A DNA stretch of 15,591 nucleotides from DATKKX01 sp035542775 (GTDB lineage: Bacteria > Planctomycetota > Phycisphaerae > UBA1845 > UTPLA1): contig DATKKX010000456.1 of assembly GCA_035542775.1 (NCBI GenBank), positions 1 to 15,591 of the forward strand, written 5' to 3'. Positions 7,898 through 15,268 of this stretch are shown piece after piece (the first letter of the stretch is position 1; every line of letters starts with the position of its first letter). The notes beneath the pieces were generated by a model. The model worked only from the letters and a program-made list of their open reading frames with translations. It was not told the origin of the DNA and searched no databases. The translations under genes and the position numbers were made by a program.

Positions 7898-8782
7898 GTG
7901 AAACCACTGCTCGAACGACTTAAGGATGGCAAACCGCTCATCGCCGAAGGCGCGACGGGCACGATGTTGCTGGCCATGGGTCTCAAGCCCGGCGAATGCC
8001 CGGAATCGCTCAATCTCGCCCGCCCGGAGTGGCCCGAGCAAGTCGCCCGGCAGTACTTCGAGGCCGGCGCGGATATTGTCCACGCCAACACCTTCGGTGC
8101 CTCCCCGCTCAAGCTCGCCCTATATCACTTGGAGGACCAGACCGAGGCGATCAACCGCGCCGGGGTAGAGGCCGTTCGCAAGGCCGTTGCTAACCGCGCC
8201 TACGTGTCCGCGTCGTTAGGCCCATGCGGCAGGCTCCTCAAGCCCTACGGAGACACCCAGCCTGAGGTGGTCTATGCGAGCTTCCGCCGGCAAGTGGCCG
8301 CGCTCATCGAAGCCGGCGTGGATGCGATCTGCTTCGAGACCATGACCGATCTGAACGAGGCCAAGCTCGGCGTGAAGGCCGCAAAGGAGATCGCCCCCAC
8401 GCTGCCGGTCATGGCGACGATGACCTTCGATGCCACACCGCGCGGGTTTTACACCATCATGGGCACCACCATCGAAAAGGCCGCCGCGGGCCTCCAGGCC
8501 GCCGGCGCCGACGTGATCGGTTCCAACTGTGGCAATGGAATCGTGAACATGATCGAGATCGCCCGTCAATTCCGTAAGTGTAGCACTCTGCCCCTGATCA
8601 TCCAGCCCAATGCCGGGCTCCCCGAGATCCGCGACGGCCGCCCGGTGTACACCGAGACGCCCCAACTCATGGTCGAGCGAGCTAAAGAACTGGTCGCCAT
8701 CGGCGTCGCCATCATTGGCGGTTGCTGCGGCACCACGCCGGAGTACATCCGCGGACTGCGAGAGATGGTCGGGAAGCCATGA
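7898..8782 (+). CDS. Zinc-dependent homocysteine S-methyltransferase (MetH N-terminal module / BHMT family)
   Basis: A 294-residue TIM barrel with a GTG start one base after the corrinoid gene. Zinc ligands are visible as C211 (GSNCGNG) and C276-C277 (GGCCGTTPEYI). Other conserved segments are GATGTML (18-24), ANTFGASP (63-70) and FETMTDLNEAK (146-156). The length equals the homocysteine-binding module of MetH; no folate-binding, B12 or activation domain is fused. The enzyme would take the methyl group from the corrinoid protein and make methionine from homocysteine. Methyl donors of this family also include betaine and S-methylmethionine, but the tight linkage to a corrinoid carrier favours methylcobamide. 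It appears to be the last gene of the operon, as the next gene lies on the opposite strand. Confidence 0.9.
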   Translation: MKPLLERLKDGKPLIAEGATGTMLLAMGLKPGECPESLNLARPEWPEQVARQYFEAGADIVHANTFGASPLKLALYHLEDQTEAINRAGVEAVRKAVANRAYVSASLGPCGRLLKPYGDTQPEVVYASFRRQVAALIEAGVDAICFETMTDLNEAKLGVKAAKEIAPTLPVMATMTFDATPRGFYTIMGTTIEKAAAGLQAAGADVIGSNCGNGIVNMIEIARQFRKCSTLPLIIQPNAGLPEIRDGRPVYTETPQLMVERAKELVAIGVAIIGGCCGTTPEYIRGLREMVGKP

Positions 8783-8859
8783 CCGGGATATGCAAGGCTT
8801 CTCCAGGCAAGTCCATCACCGCAATCGCGTGAACGGGATGACGATTCTTCCGGCCGCCT

Positions 8860-9237
8860 TTATTCTGCCTGCTGCTCCAGCAGACAATTCACCAGGATCT
8901 GGATGTCCAGCCCGTCAACTTTTCCGTCTTTGTTGAGATCTCCCTGCAGGCATCGAACCGGCTGAACGATGGGTGCAGCAACGTCGATCCGAATCGCGGG
9001 GCCCGCCTCCTGCACGGCTCCCGACGGTTCCGTCTCTTCGACCACAGGCGGCAGGGCCTCTGTTTGCACTTCGCCCGGCGCATCCGCCTCCTTGACCGTG
9101 GCGCTCGATGGAACCGGGTAGTCGGAAGTGAGCAGATAATGCAGCAGGAGGTATTCCCCGCAGTGAACGTTGGTCAACAAGACCAGCGCGCAACCCAGCG
9201 TCAGGCCGGCCATTGACATGCCTCGGCGAATGTGCAT
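8860..9237 (-). CDS. Small exported or membrane-anchored protein with a single dockerin repeat
   Basis: 125 residues; the ATG at 9237 has a GGGGGGA site about 5 bases upstream. Residues 9-25 are hydrophobic (a signal peptide or anchor). Residues 45-95 are a low-complexity stretch rich in Pro, Glu, Val and Ala, probably a flexible linker. The C-terminus contains one dockerin-like calcium loop, GDLNKDGKVDGLDIQ (99-113), then a short helix and the stop. A normal dockerin has two such repeats, so this is half a dockerin. It is not broken by a frameshift that I can see. It converges with the corrinoid operon (77 bp between stops) without an obvious terminator. The role is unknown; it might act as an adaptor or fold by pairing with another half. 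Confidence 0.7.
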   Translation of the reverse strand: MHIRRGMSMAGLTLGCALVLLTNVHCGEYLLLHYLLTSDYPVPSSATVKEADAPGEVQTEALPPVVEETEPSGAVQEAGPAIRIDVAAPIVQPVRCLQGDLNKDGKVDGLDIQILVNCLLEQQAE

Positions 9238-9493
9238 TGCTTTCCCCCCGCCCGGCGACCTGCCTCAGCAATGCCGGGCTCCCCTGACTGACTATAGGCG
9301 CACCAGCAAGAAAGAAGTGACGCAACTCAGCCGGTCGGATTTCAACCGGCGTGGGTAGCCGCCCCAGCTCGCAGATTATGAGGCCGCACGTTACCTGTAC
9401 AACGGTTATCGGTGCGAGAAGACAAGAAGCGAACCGCGCGCGATCCGCTGCGGCCCAGGTGTGCTCAAACCGCCCGAAATGACAAGGCCTGCC
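9238..9493. other. Intergenic region between two minus-strand genes
   Basis: The 256 bases hold no recognisable gene. An imperfect palindrome with 6-bp arms (GCCGGT at 9330-9335, ACCGGC at 9345-9350) is the only structure I see; no T-run follows it. A promoter for the small dockerin gene may be here but no convincing -35/-10 pair stands out. Confidence 0.4.
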
Positions 9494-10339
9494 TTACCGG
9501 CTGCAAGGTCTCCGCGTGAAGACGGCCATGCTGAGGAGGGTCAACACCAGCAATCCGCTCGCCGGCTCCGGGATCAGGCTGTCCAGGTATGTCGTGAGCG
9601 TTCGAAGGGTCACTTCCGTGGCGTCAAAGCCCTGCTCCGTCGTGACGTTGGTGCCCACATGAATGTGCCCCGCGGCGAAGTTCATGTAGTCGTTGGGCGG
9701 CGCCATGTGCAGAGAATGGTACCACGTGGCGTGATACCCGATGTACTCGCAGAGAAACGCCCCGGCATCGCCGGTCCAGTTGATCACCGAGGTAACGCCG
9801 ACATCAGCGGCATTGACCGCGTCCTGAATCTCCTCCATCGGCAACGAGGAATAGCGGTACGCACCGGGCGGCATGCTGCTGTCGGGCGGCGACGGCGACG
9901 GCTTGTAGGGAGCCCGGTAGTCGGGGTACCAGGCGAGGCTCACCAGGTTTCGGTAGCGCCATTCAAGCTGCCAGTTCGTGCCCACTGAACCCCGGCCGAA
10001 TGTGATGATGGCGAGAGGATGCAGCTCGTTCGTGATCCGCCAGAAATCTGCGGAAGTGTCCTGGTAATCGACCTCGAAATCGCCGTGCCCGATGCTGTCG
10101 CCCGGCGGAGGACTCGTGAACTCCGGAAAATACGAGTAGACGTTGTAGCCGCGTCCCTCCCAATTCCCGCCGATCCAGCCGCTGGGGTTCTGGGCGGGAT
10201 TGTTGCTGAAGGGCCGGAGCATCTCGTTGCTCGGCGGCCAGAAGCCGGTCAGCATGATGTTAGAGGTATATCCGGCCGTCGCGCTGGCCGTGACAGACAG
10301 AACGATGACGCACCCCAGCCGAAAGAATCGCGTGCTCAT
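9494..10339 (-). CDS. PEP-CTERM exported protein with a pyroglutamyl-peptidase I-like (C15) fold
   Basis: 281 residues from the ATG at 10339, preceded by GGAGGGG about 7 bases upstream; the frame extends further upstream but without a ribosome binding site or signal peptide. Residues 1-22 are a signal peptide. The body matches peptidase C15: NIMLTGFWPP (27-36) resembles the 'LVTGFGPF' opening and NPSGW follows at 51-55. A full candidate triad is present: E126 in WQLEWRYRN (compare 'ERVAIN'), C197 in GDAGAFLCEY (compare 'AGTFVCN') and H227 in GHIHVG (compare 'FIHVP'). The C-terminus is a PEP-CTERM sorting signal: IPEP (256-259), a hydrophobic stretch and a basic RR tail. Known C15 enzymes are cytosolic and remove N-terminal pyroglutamate; this one would act outside the cytoplasm. 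The fold call rests on motif order, so activity is likely but unproven. Confidence 0.75.
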   Translation of the reverse strand: MSTRFFRLGCVIVLSVTASATAGYTSNIMLTGFWPPSNEMLRPFSNNPAQNPSGWIGGNWEGRGYNVYSYFPEFTSPPPGDSIGHGDFEVDYQDTSADFWRITNELHPLAIITFGRGSVGTNWQLEWRYRNLVSLAWYPDYRAPYKPSPSPPDSSMPPGAYRYSSLPMEEIQDAVNAADVGVTSVINWTGDAGAFLCEYIGYHATWYHSLHMAPPNDYMNFAAGHIHVGTNVTTEQGFDATEVTLRTLTTYLDSLIPEPASGLLVLTLLSMAVFTRRPCSR

Positions 10340-10493
10340 GGACCTGCCCCTCCTGTTTTTGATGTCCCGCTCCACAAAACGTACACGAAGCGCTCGCACT
10401 CTGCTCCCAGAACGCATCTTCCCACGATTCGATGGTAAAATCAAGAGGCAACCCGGCTGGACATCGACAGTCCACACGCGTGTTGGGGCATGG

Positions 10494-12269
10494 CTACGGC
10501 AGAATCTCGTCCAGATACGGTTGCACGTCCAGCCCGTCAGCCTGCCCATCGCCGTTCATGTCCGCCAGGCAGACATGCCCCGGCAGCATCGGCGTTCCAA
10601 GCAAAGCGGCAACGAACTCCGGAATGCCCAATGGCATGCATGATCCGCCGCCTGTGGCCTCGTGATAGACCGGCTGAAACTCCTGCCAGTCCGTGCAATC
10701 CACATCCCCATCGAAGTCAAGATCGAACACCGAACACGGAGGCGCATGAACCACCACGAAGCCGATCATGCCGACGGCGGTGTCGGGGGCGCTGAAGTAC
10801 GGATAGATCCAGCCGCTCCTCGGATAAAGATCCAGCACGGCCGCATCAAACGTCACTTCAAACATCCGCGGCGGAAAACTCGGCGTACCGGAACTGAACA
10901 TGCCGTCCGGCACGCCGTCCATACCGCTGACCACGCTGTGAGGCCCGTCGGCCCATATCCATCGCACCGTGTCCCCCACTTCCACATGGATGGTGCTGGG
11001 ATTGAAAACGGGGCCCGGCCCGACCAGCACGGTGTGAATCGCCACGCCGTTCGTGTCGTAGGATATGCCGGGGCCGCTGTAACAACCGGGAAACGCCGCG
11101 CAGTCCGCCTGGTTCAAGATGCCGTTTCCATCGTAATCGCCCGGCCAGACGCGAAAGATGGCATGGTCATATACCGTCGCCGCCGGATTGTCCGTGGGAA
11201 TGATCTCCAGCGCATTCACATGGTCGCTCGGCAACAACCCAAGAATGTCGGCTTCAGCCCACAAATAGAAGCTTCCGTTGCCGCGCGAGACGAGAATGTC
11301 CGCCGGGCTGACCTGATGCAATGCGAGGCTCGGTGAACCGCGAGCCAGCGTGAAGAGGATCTCGTCCACGCCCGGATTGAGCACCCCGTTACCGTTATCG
11401 AACACCACCAACGCGGCAATGTCGTCGCCGTACCGCGTCGGCAGAAGACCGAGGCTCTGCGCCGGCGCGTAAACCTCCGGCGGAAAGCCTGAATTCGCGG
11501 GATTCGGAACCATGAAGATGTCAGCCCCGCTCTGCTGGCCCGGAACTCCAGGCAACAACGGAAGTGACGGGCTGTTCGGATCAACCGTGTAATAGAACGT
11601 CGTGTTGCGATCCTTGGTCCCCCCGCCCGACGGGTAACCGACGCCGTCAATTTCGTCAGCCGGCTGGGTCGTCGGAGAGTGCTGCTCCGGCGATGTGGTG
11701 GGCGAAAGATCCTCATCGACGCCACCCGTGTCCCATTGATTGACCCCGAGCGTATTGTTCTTGGCCATCGCCCGCCCGCCGCTCTTGGGGCCGACCGGAC
11801 CGGCCAGAGTGAAATCGTCCAGCGTCAGGTAGAGATCGGCCGCGCTCTGGTGGCGATTGGCCTGATCCATCACATTGAAGCACCTCCCCGTCGAGGTCAG
11901 GCCGGAATCGGGCGGCCGCGCTCCTTGACTCATGCGGTCCACGCTGAAAAGCAGAAGGAAGCTCGGCTTCTGGCCCGCAGCGCCTGTGCGGTTGTATGAA
12001 AAATCCTGCAGTTCATCGTCCATCGGGAAGATGAGGCCCAGGTTCGCCCCCGGGTACAGAATCATCGGTCCCGGCTTCTTCAGGACGGCGGATGGGGGCC
12101 TCGACGAATTGGTGGACGGTGACTCCCGGTCGATGGAAAACTCCGGTATGGGCAGCGGCACGTTCGCGTGCGGTTGAGCCAGCAACGGCGACACGACAAG
12201 GAAGACCATGACGAAGAACGCGCCCGATGACCATCGGATCCCACGAAACAGAATCTCGTATTGGAACAT
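10494..12269 (-). CDS. Secreted double-dockerin protein with a cupredoxin domain lacking two copper ligands
   Basis: 591 residues; the ATG at 12269 has AGGAG 9 bases upstream. Residues 1-31 are a signal peptide ending LLAQ. Residues 60-370 form a large domain I do not recognise, with a Thr/Pro/Gln/Ser-rich linker around 189-205. A first dockerin-like loop is GDYDGNGILNQADC (377-390). Residues 413-509 are a plastocyanin/pseudoazurin-like cupredoxin: FNPSTIHVEVGDTVRW, H444 in GPHSVVS, and GMIGFVVV at 500-507. The usual C-x-P-H copper pair is replaced by S493-A-P-D496, leaving only H444 and M501. A second dockerin (515-591) has DLDFDGDVDCTD and DMNGDGQADGLD. It lies 191 bases downstream of the kinase, with its own probable promoter, and 154 bases upstream of the PEP-CTERM gene. 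The protein is probably surface-located and structural or binding rather than redox-active; its partner is unknown. Confidence 0.85.
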   Translation of the reverse strand: MFQYEILFRGIRWSSGAFFVMVFLVVSPLLAQPHANVPLPIPEFSIDRESPSTNSSRPPSAVLKKPGPMILYPGANLGLIFPMDDELQDFSYNRTGAAGQKPSFLLLFSVDRMSQGARPPDSGLTSTGRCFNVMDQANRHQSAADLYLTLDDFTLAGPVGPKSGGRAMAKNNTLGVNQWDTGGVDEDLSPTTSPEQHSPTTQPADEIDGVGYPSGGGTKDRNTTFYYTVDPNSPSLPLLPGVPGQQSGADIFMVPNPANSGFPPEVYAPAQSLGLLPTRYGDDIAALVVFDNGNGVLNPGVDEILFTLARGSPSLALHQVSPADILVSRGNGSFYLWAEADILGLLPSDHVNALEIIPTDNPAATVYDHAIFRVWPGDYDGNGILNQADCAAFPGCYSGPGISYDTNGVAIHTVLVGPGPVFNPSTIHVEVGDTVRWIWADGPHSVVSGMDGVPDGMFSSGTPSFPPRMFEVTFDAAVLDLYPRSGWIYPYFSAPDTAVGMIGFVVVHAPPCSVFDLDFDGDVDCTDWQEFQPVYHEATGGGSCMPLGIPEFVAALLGTPMLPGHVCLADMNGDGQADGLDVQPYLDEILP

Positions 12270-12378
12270 CGCTTCTCGCTCCTGGGCCGGCTCCGCTCAG
12301 CAGCCTTCTGGTCTCCTTCCCCAGTAGCCCCCCGTTTCGCTGATTCTGTCTGGTTATCTCCACGCCGGCTTGGCAGCC

Positions 12379-12384
12379 ATTATA
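12379..12384 (-). promoter_or_regulatory. Candidate -10 box for the cupredoxin/dockerin gene
   Basis: On the minus strand a perfect TATAAT lies at 12384-12379, about 110 bases before the ATG at 12269, in the gap after the kinase stop. No good -35 box is found 16-18 bases upstream, so it may be an activator-dependent or extended promoter. It suggests the gene is transcribed separately from the kinase. Confidence 0.4.
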
Positions 12385-12460
12385 ACAGAACCATCCCAAT
12401 AGATGACGGCCGACCCCGCAGCGCGGCCATGGAATTCTCTGGAAAACCCCCCTCGGCAAA

Positions 12461-15268
12461 CTACTTCGCCTTCGCGCCCGTAGGAGCCACCCGCTCCCCT
12501 TCCGGCACCGCCAGCGCCGCCGCGGGCACCCAGGCCGGCCAGGCCGGATCATCCTTCAGTTTTCGGACGAAAACGCGGGCGAGGTAGCAGTAGTCATCGA
12601 GGTCGTAGGTCTGGTCGCACCGCTCGAACTCCTTCAGGGCCCCTTCCCGATCTCCTCGCCCCATCGCATCGGCTGCGGCAAAGAAGTCTGGAGCGGCCCA
12701 AAGCAGCTTGTCCTCCCGCCTCGCTCCGGCCGCTTGCTCAAGAGCCTCCCGCGATAGTCGCCTCTGGCAGAACCCGTACATCGCCTCCCCCCAGCCGGCC
12801 GGCAGGACGCTCCCGGATGACCTCGAAAAATCGATCGTCCCGGCACGTTCGGCCAATAGCCGATCGGCTTCATCTCCTCGACCAAGCATACGCAGCATGC
12901 AGGCTGATGACGTGACCGCCCTGAATCCTGTGACCTCGGATTCCGCCATCGAGCGTGCCAACCGGATGGCCTCCTCCATCTCGCCCATGTCCGCCCGAAT
13001 AAGGCTTTGAAAAAGACCGGCGTACCAGATCTTATGCGGATCCGAATCCGCGCATGTCTGGGCAAGCCTCTGCAGGTCCTGAAGCGCCGGAGCCGGCTGG
13101 CCGCTCCAATAGCACAACCGCCAGTGGTACTGATCAACATGACCCGCCACCTCGGTCGGTGTCTTGCAGAACTCGCGGGCTTTCTCGCGCGCTGCGATCG
13201 CTCGGCCGTAGTCGTTTCGGGCCTCCCAATACTCAGCTTCGCACACATAGCCGAGCGGGCTCTCAGGCTCGGCATTGTGCGCGTCTTGGGCAAAGTAGAA
13301 TGCGCGGTCAAAATGGGCCTTGGCGTCGTCCGGCTTGCCCTCGTCCTCGTAGATCTCGGCGGACAGGCGATAGGCGATGGAAAGCAAATACCTCGGATAG
13401 GCCTTCCTCGTTTGCAGGCGGCAGGCATTCCCCAGACAAGCCTCCTGCTCGCTGAATCTCTCGTGTTTGCGATAGCGGTACATCCACTGGTTGTGGGCCC
13501 GACCGAGGTGGACAAGGGCTTGCGTGTAGTTGTCCTTCTGGCGGATGGCTTGACGATAGGCCTCAGCAGCCTCGTCCGGCGCATAAGGAAGAACCGCCTG
13601 AGCGTGAAAGAAATGCCCTGCCGCCGAAGTGGCCCCGCCGGCCGCACTCGCACGCTGCGCCCACTCTCGGGCCGCCGGATTGCGATCATCCTCCTGACGC
13701 AAGGCCCATCCGAGAAGGTACATCAGGTCGGCGTCGTTCGGCCGCTGAGCAAGCGCCGATTCGAGGTTCTGCTTGGCCCGCGTTAGATCGCTTCGCAGGT
13801 TGGCCAATGCCACCGCGGTCTGATACGAAATCGGGTCCGGACCAAGCTCCTCCGCCGCCTTGAGCCATTCGACGGCCTTCGCGGTGTCGCGGTAATCCTC
13901 GTACGCCAGCGAATCGAAGGCCTTCTGCACCAGCTCATTGGCCTTCCTGTGCCGGGCCTCCAGCCGCTCGCGATTCACCTTGATCGACTGCCTGGTCCAG
14001 ATCGCCCCGCCGACCACCAGCGCCAGGCACAACACGATGATGGCGGTCACTGCTCGATGCCGCCGCACCCACTTGAACGCTTTTTCGATCGGCCCCACCC
14101 GCCGACTGACAATCGGCCGGTCCTCGGCATATCGCCGCAGGTCCGCGGCCATATCCCCCGCGCTCTGGTACCTGCGCCTCGGATCCTGCTCCATGGCCCG
14201 CAGGCAAATGGTCTCCAGGTCGATCGGCACGCTGGAGTTCCATTTCCGTGGTGGCCGCGGCTCGCTTGTGCAAATGCGAGCGATGATCTGCTCCCGGCTC
14301 GCCCCGTCGAACGGCCGGTGCCGGGTAAGCAGCTCATACAACGTCACCCCCAAGGAGTAGATATCCGTGCGGTGATCGATCCTGCTGCGATGAGCGCCCA
14401 CCTGCTCCGGCGACATGTAGGCCGGCGTGCCCAGCATCTCGCCGCTCACCGTCACGCTCGGCTCGTCAAGCAGCCTGGCCAACCCGAAATCGGTGATGTG
14501 CAGCAGACCGTCGGTCCCCAGCAACAGGTTCTGCGGCTTGATGTCCCGATGAATGACGCCTTGCTGGTGGGCATGCGCCAGGCCTTCGGCCACGCCGGCA
14601 ACCATCAGCGCCAGCCGCCGATATCCGGCGCGCAGACCGCTGGTCGTTGTCTCGGCCGCGCTGTCCTGCTGCCCCCCTCCTGCTTTCCGGGCCGATGACC
14701 CATCACCCGACACAGGCAGCAGCTGCGACGCGTCGTGCCGCAGTACCCGGTCCAGCCCCTGGCCCTCGATCAATTCCATCGCGTAGTAGAAGTGACCTTC
14801 GTGCTCCCCCTGGGCGTAAACCGGCACGATGTTCGTGTGATGAAGCTTGGCCGCCGCCCGGGCCTCTTTTTGAAAACGCGCCACCGCCTTCGTGTTCGGG
14901 CACACGCTTCCGGGCAGCACTTTCAGCGCCACGATCCGGTTCAGCGAGACCTGCCTGGCCCGATAGACGATCCCCATGCCGCCGCGGCCCACCTCGCCGA
15001 GAATCTCGAAATCGCCGAGTATCTCCCCCGCCCGCCACACGCTGGGTCCCAGCATCACCGCCGAGGAATCACCCTTCGCCCCCGACCTCGAGAACGCCGA
15101 GGTCCGCCGGGCATCGTCCAGAACCCCCAGCAATTCCCGCGTCTCTTTCAGGCTCAGTTTGCAGGCCGCGCATTTGTCGACGTGCGAGCGCACCGCCTCC
15201 TCCTGCGGCCCGTCGAGTTCTCCCTCGACAAAGTCGAGCAATAAGTCTTCGACCGTCTCGCACTTCAT
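12461..15268 (-). CDS. Membrane Ser/Thr protein kinase with N-terminal anti-sigma zinc finger and C-terminal TPR region
   Basis: 935 residues; the ATG at 15268 overlaps the sigma factor stop. Residues 1-50 are a zinc anti-sigma (ZAS)-like motif, H29-x3-C33-x2-C36. Residues 87-380 form a Hanks kinase with all key residues: glycine loop GRGGMG (94-99), K116, E135, HRD at 240-242, K244, N247, DFG at 260-262, and SPE at 286-288. A low-complexity insert (about 179-215, Gly/Ser/Ala/Gln/Thr-rich) interrupts the N-lobe/C-lobe hinge area. A single transmembrane helix is at about 407-423, then a long TPR-type helical region to about 900. In this topology the TPR part is outside the cytoplasmic membrane and the kinase plus zinc finger inside. 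It probably senses an envelope signal and controls the coupled sigma factor. Kinase activity is well supported; the anti-sigma role is inferred. Confidence 0.93.
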   Translation of the reverse strand: MKCETVEDLLLDFVEGELDGPQEEAVRSHVDKCAACKLSLKETRELLGVLDDARRTSAFSRSGAKGDSSAVMLGPSVWRAGEILGDFEILGEVGRGGMGIVYRARQVSLNRIVALKVLPGSVCPNTKAVARFQKEARAAAKLHHTNIVPVYAQGEHEGHFYYAMELIEGQGLDRVLRHDASQLLPVSGDGSSARKAGGGQQDSAAETTTSGLRAGYRRLALMVAGVAEGLAHAHQQGVIHRDIKPQNLLLGTDGLLHITDFGLARLLDEPSVTVSGEMLGTPAYMSPEQVGAHRSRIDHRTDIYSLGVTLYELLTRHRPFDGASREQIIARICTSEPRPPRKWNSSVPIDLETICLRAMEQDPRRRYQSAGDMAADLRRYAEDRPIVSRRVGPIEKAFKWVRRHRAVTAIIVLCLALVVGGAIWTRQSIKVNRERLEARHRKANELVQKAFDSLAYEDYRDTAKAVEWLKAAEELGPDPISYQTAVALANLRSDLTRAKQNLESALAQRPNDADLMYLLGWALRQEDDRNPAAREWAQRASAAGGATSAAGHFFHAQAVLPYAPDEAAEAYRQAIRQKDNYTQALVHLGRAHNQWMYRYRKHERFSEQEACLGNACRLQTRKAYPRYLLSIAYRLSAEIYEDEGKPDDAKAHFDRAFYFAQDAHNAEPESPLGYVCEAEYWEARNDYGRAIAAREKAREFCKTPTEVAGHVDQYHWRLCYWSGQPAPALQDLQRLAQTCADSDPHKIWYAGLFQSLIRADMGEMEEAIRLARSMAESEVTGFRAVTSSACMLRMLGRGDEADRLLAERAGTIDFSRSSGSVLPAGWGEAMYGFCQRRLSREALEQAAGARREDKLLWAAPDFFAAADAMGRGDREGALKEFERCDQTYDLDDYCYLARVFVRKLKDDPAWPAWVPAAALAVPEGERVAPTGAKAK

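Noticed and set aside
8869..8883. CTGCTG/CAGCAG hairpin as a terminator between the convergent genes
   Set aside because: It lies inside the coding end of the small dockerin gene and is not followed by a T-run on either strand.
10340..10549. Upstream extension of the PEP-CTERM protein
   Set aside because: It would bury the signal peptide and overlap the end of the cupredoxin gene; the ATG at 10339 has a good ribosome binding site.
12406..12427. GGCCG/CGGCC stem after the kinase gene as a terminator
   Set aside because: Arms of only 5 bases with a long loop and no T-run.
12708..15244. Several plus-strand frames opposite the kinase gene
   Set aside because: No domains, no ribosome binding sites; the minus-strand kinase is intact with all catalytic motifs.
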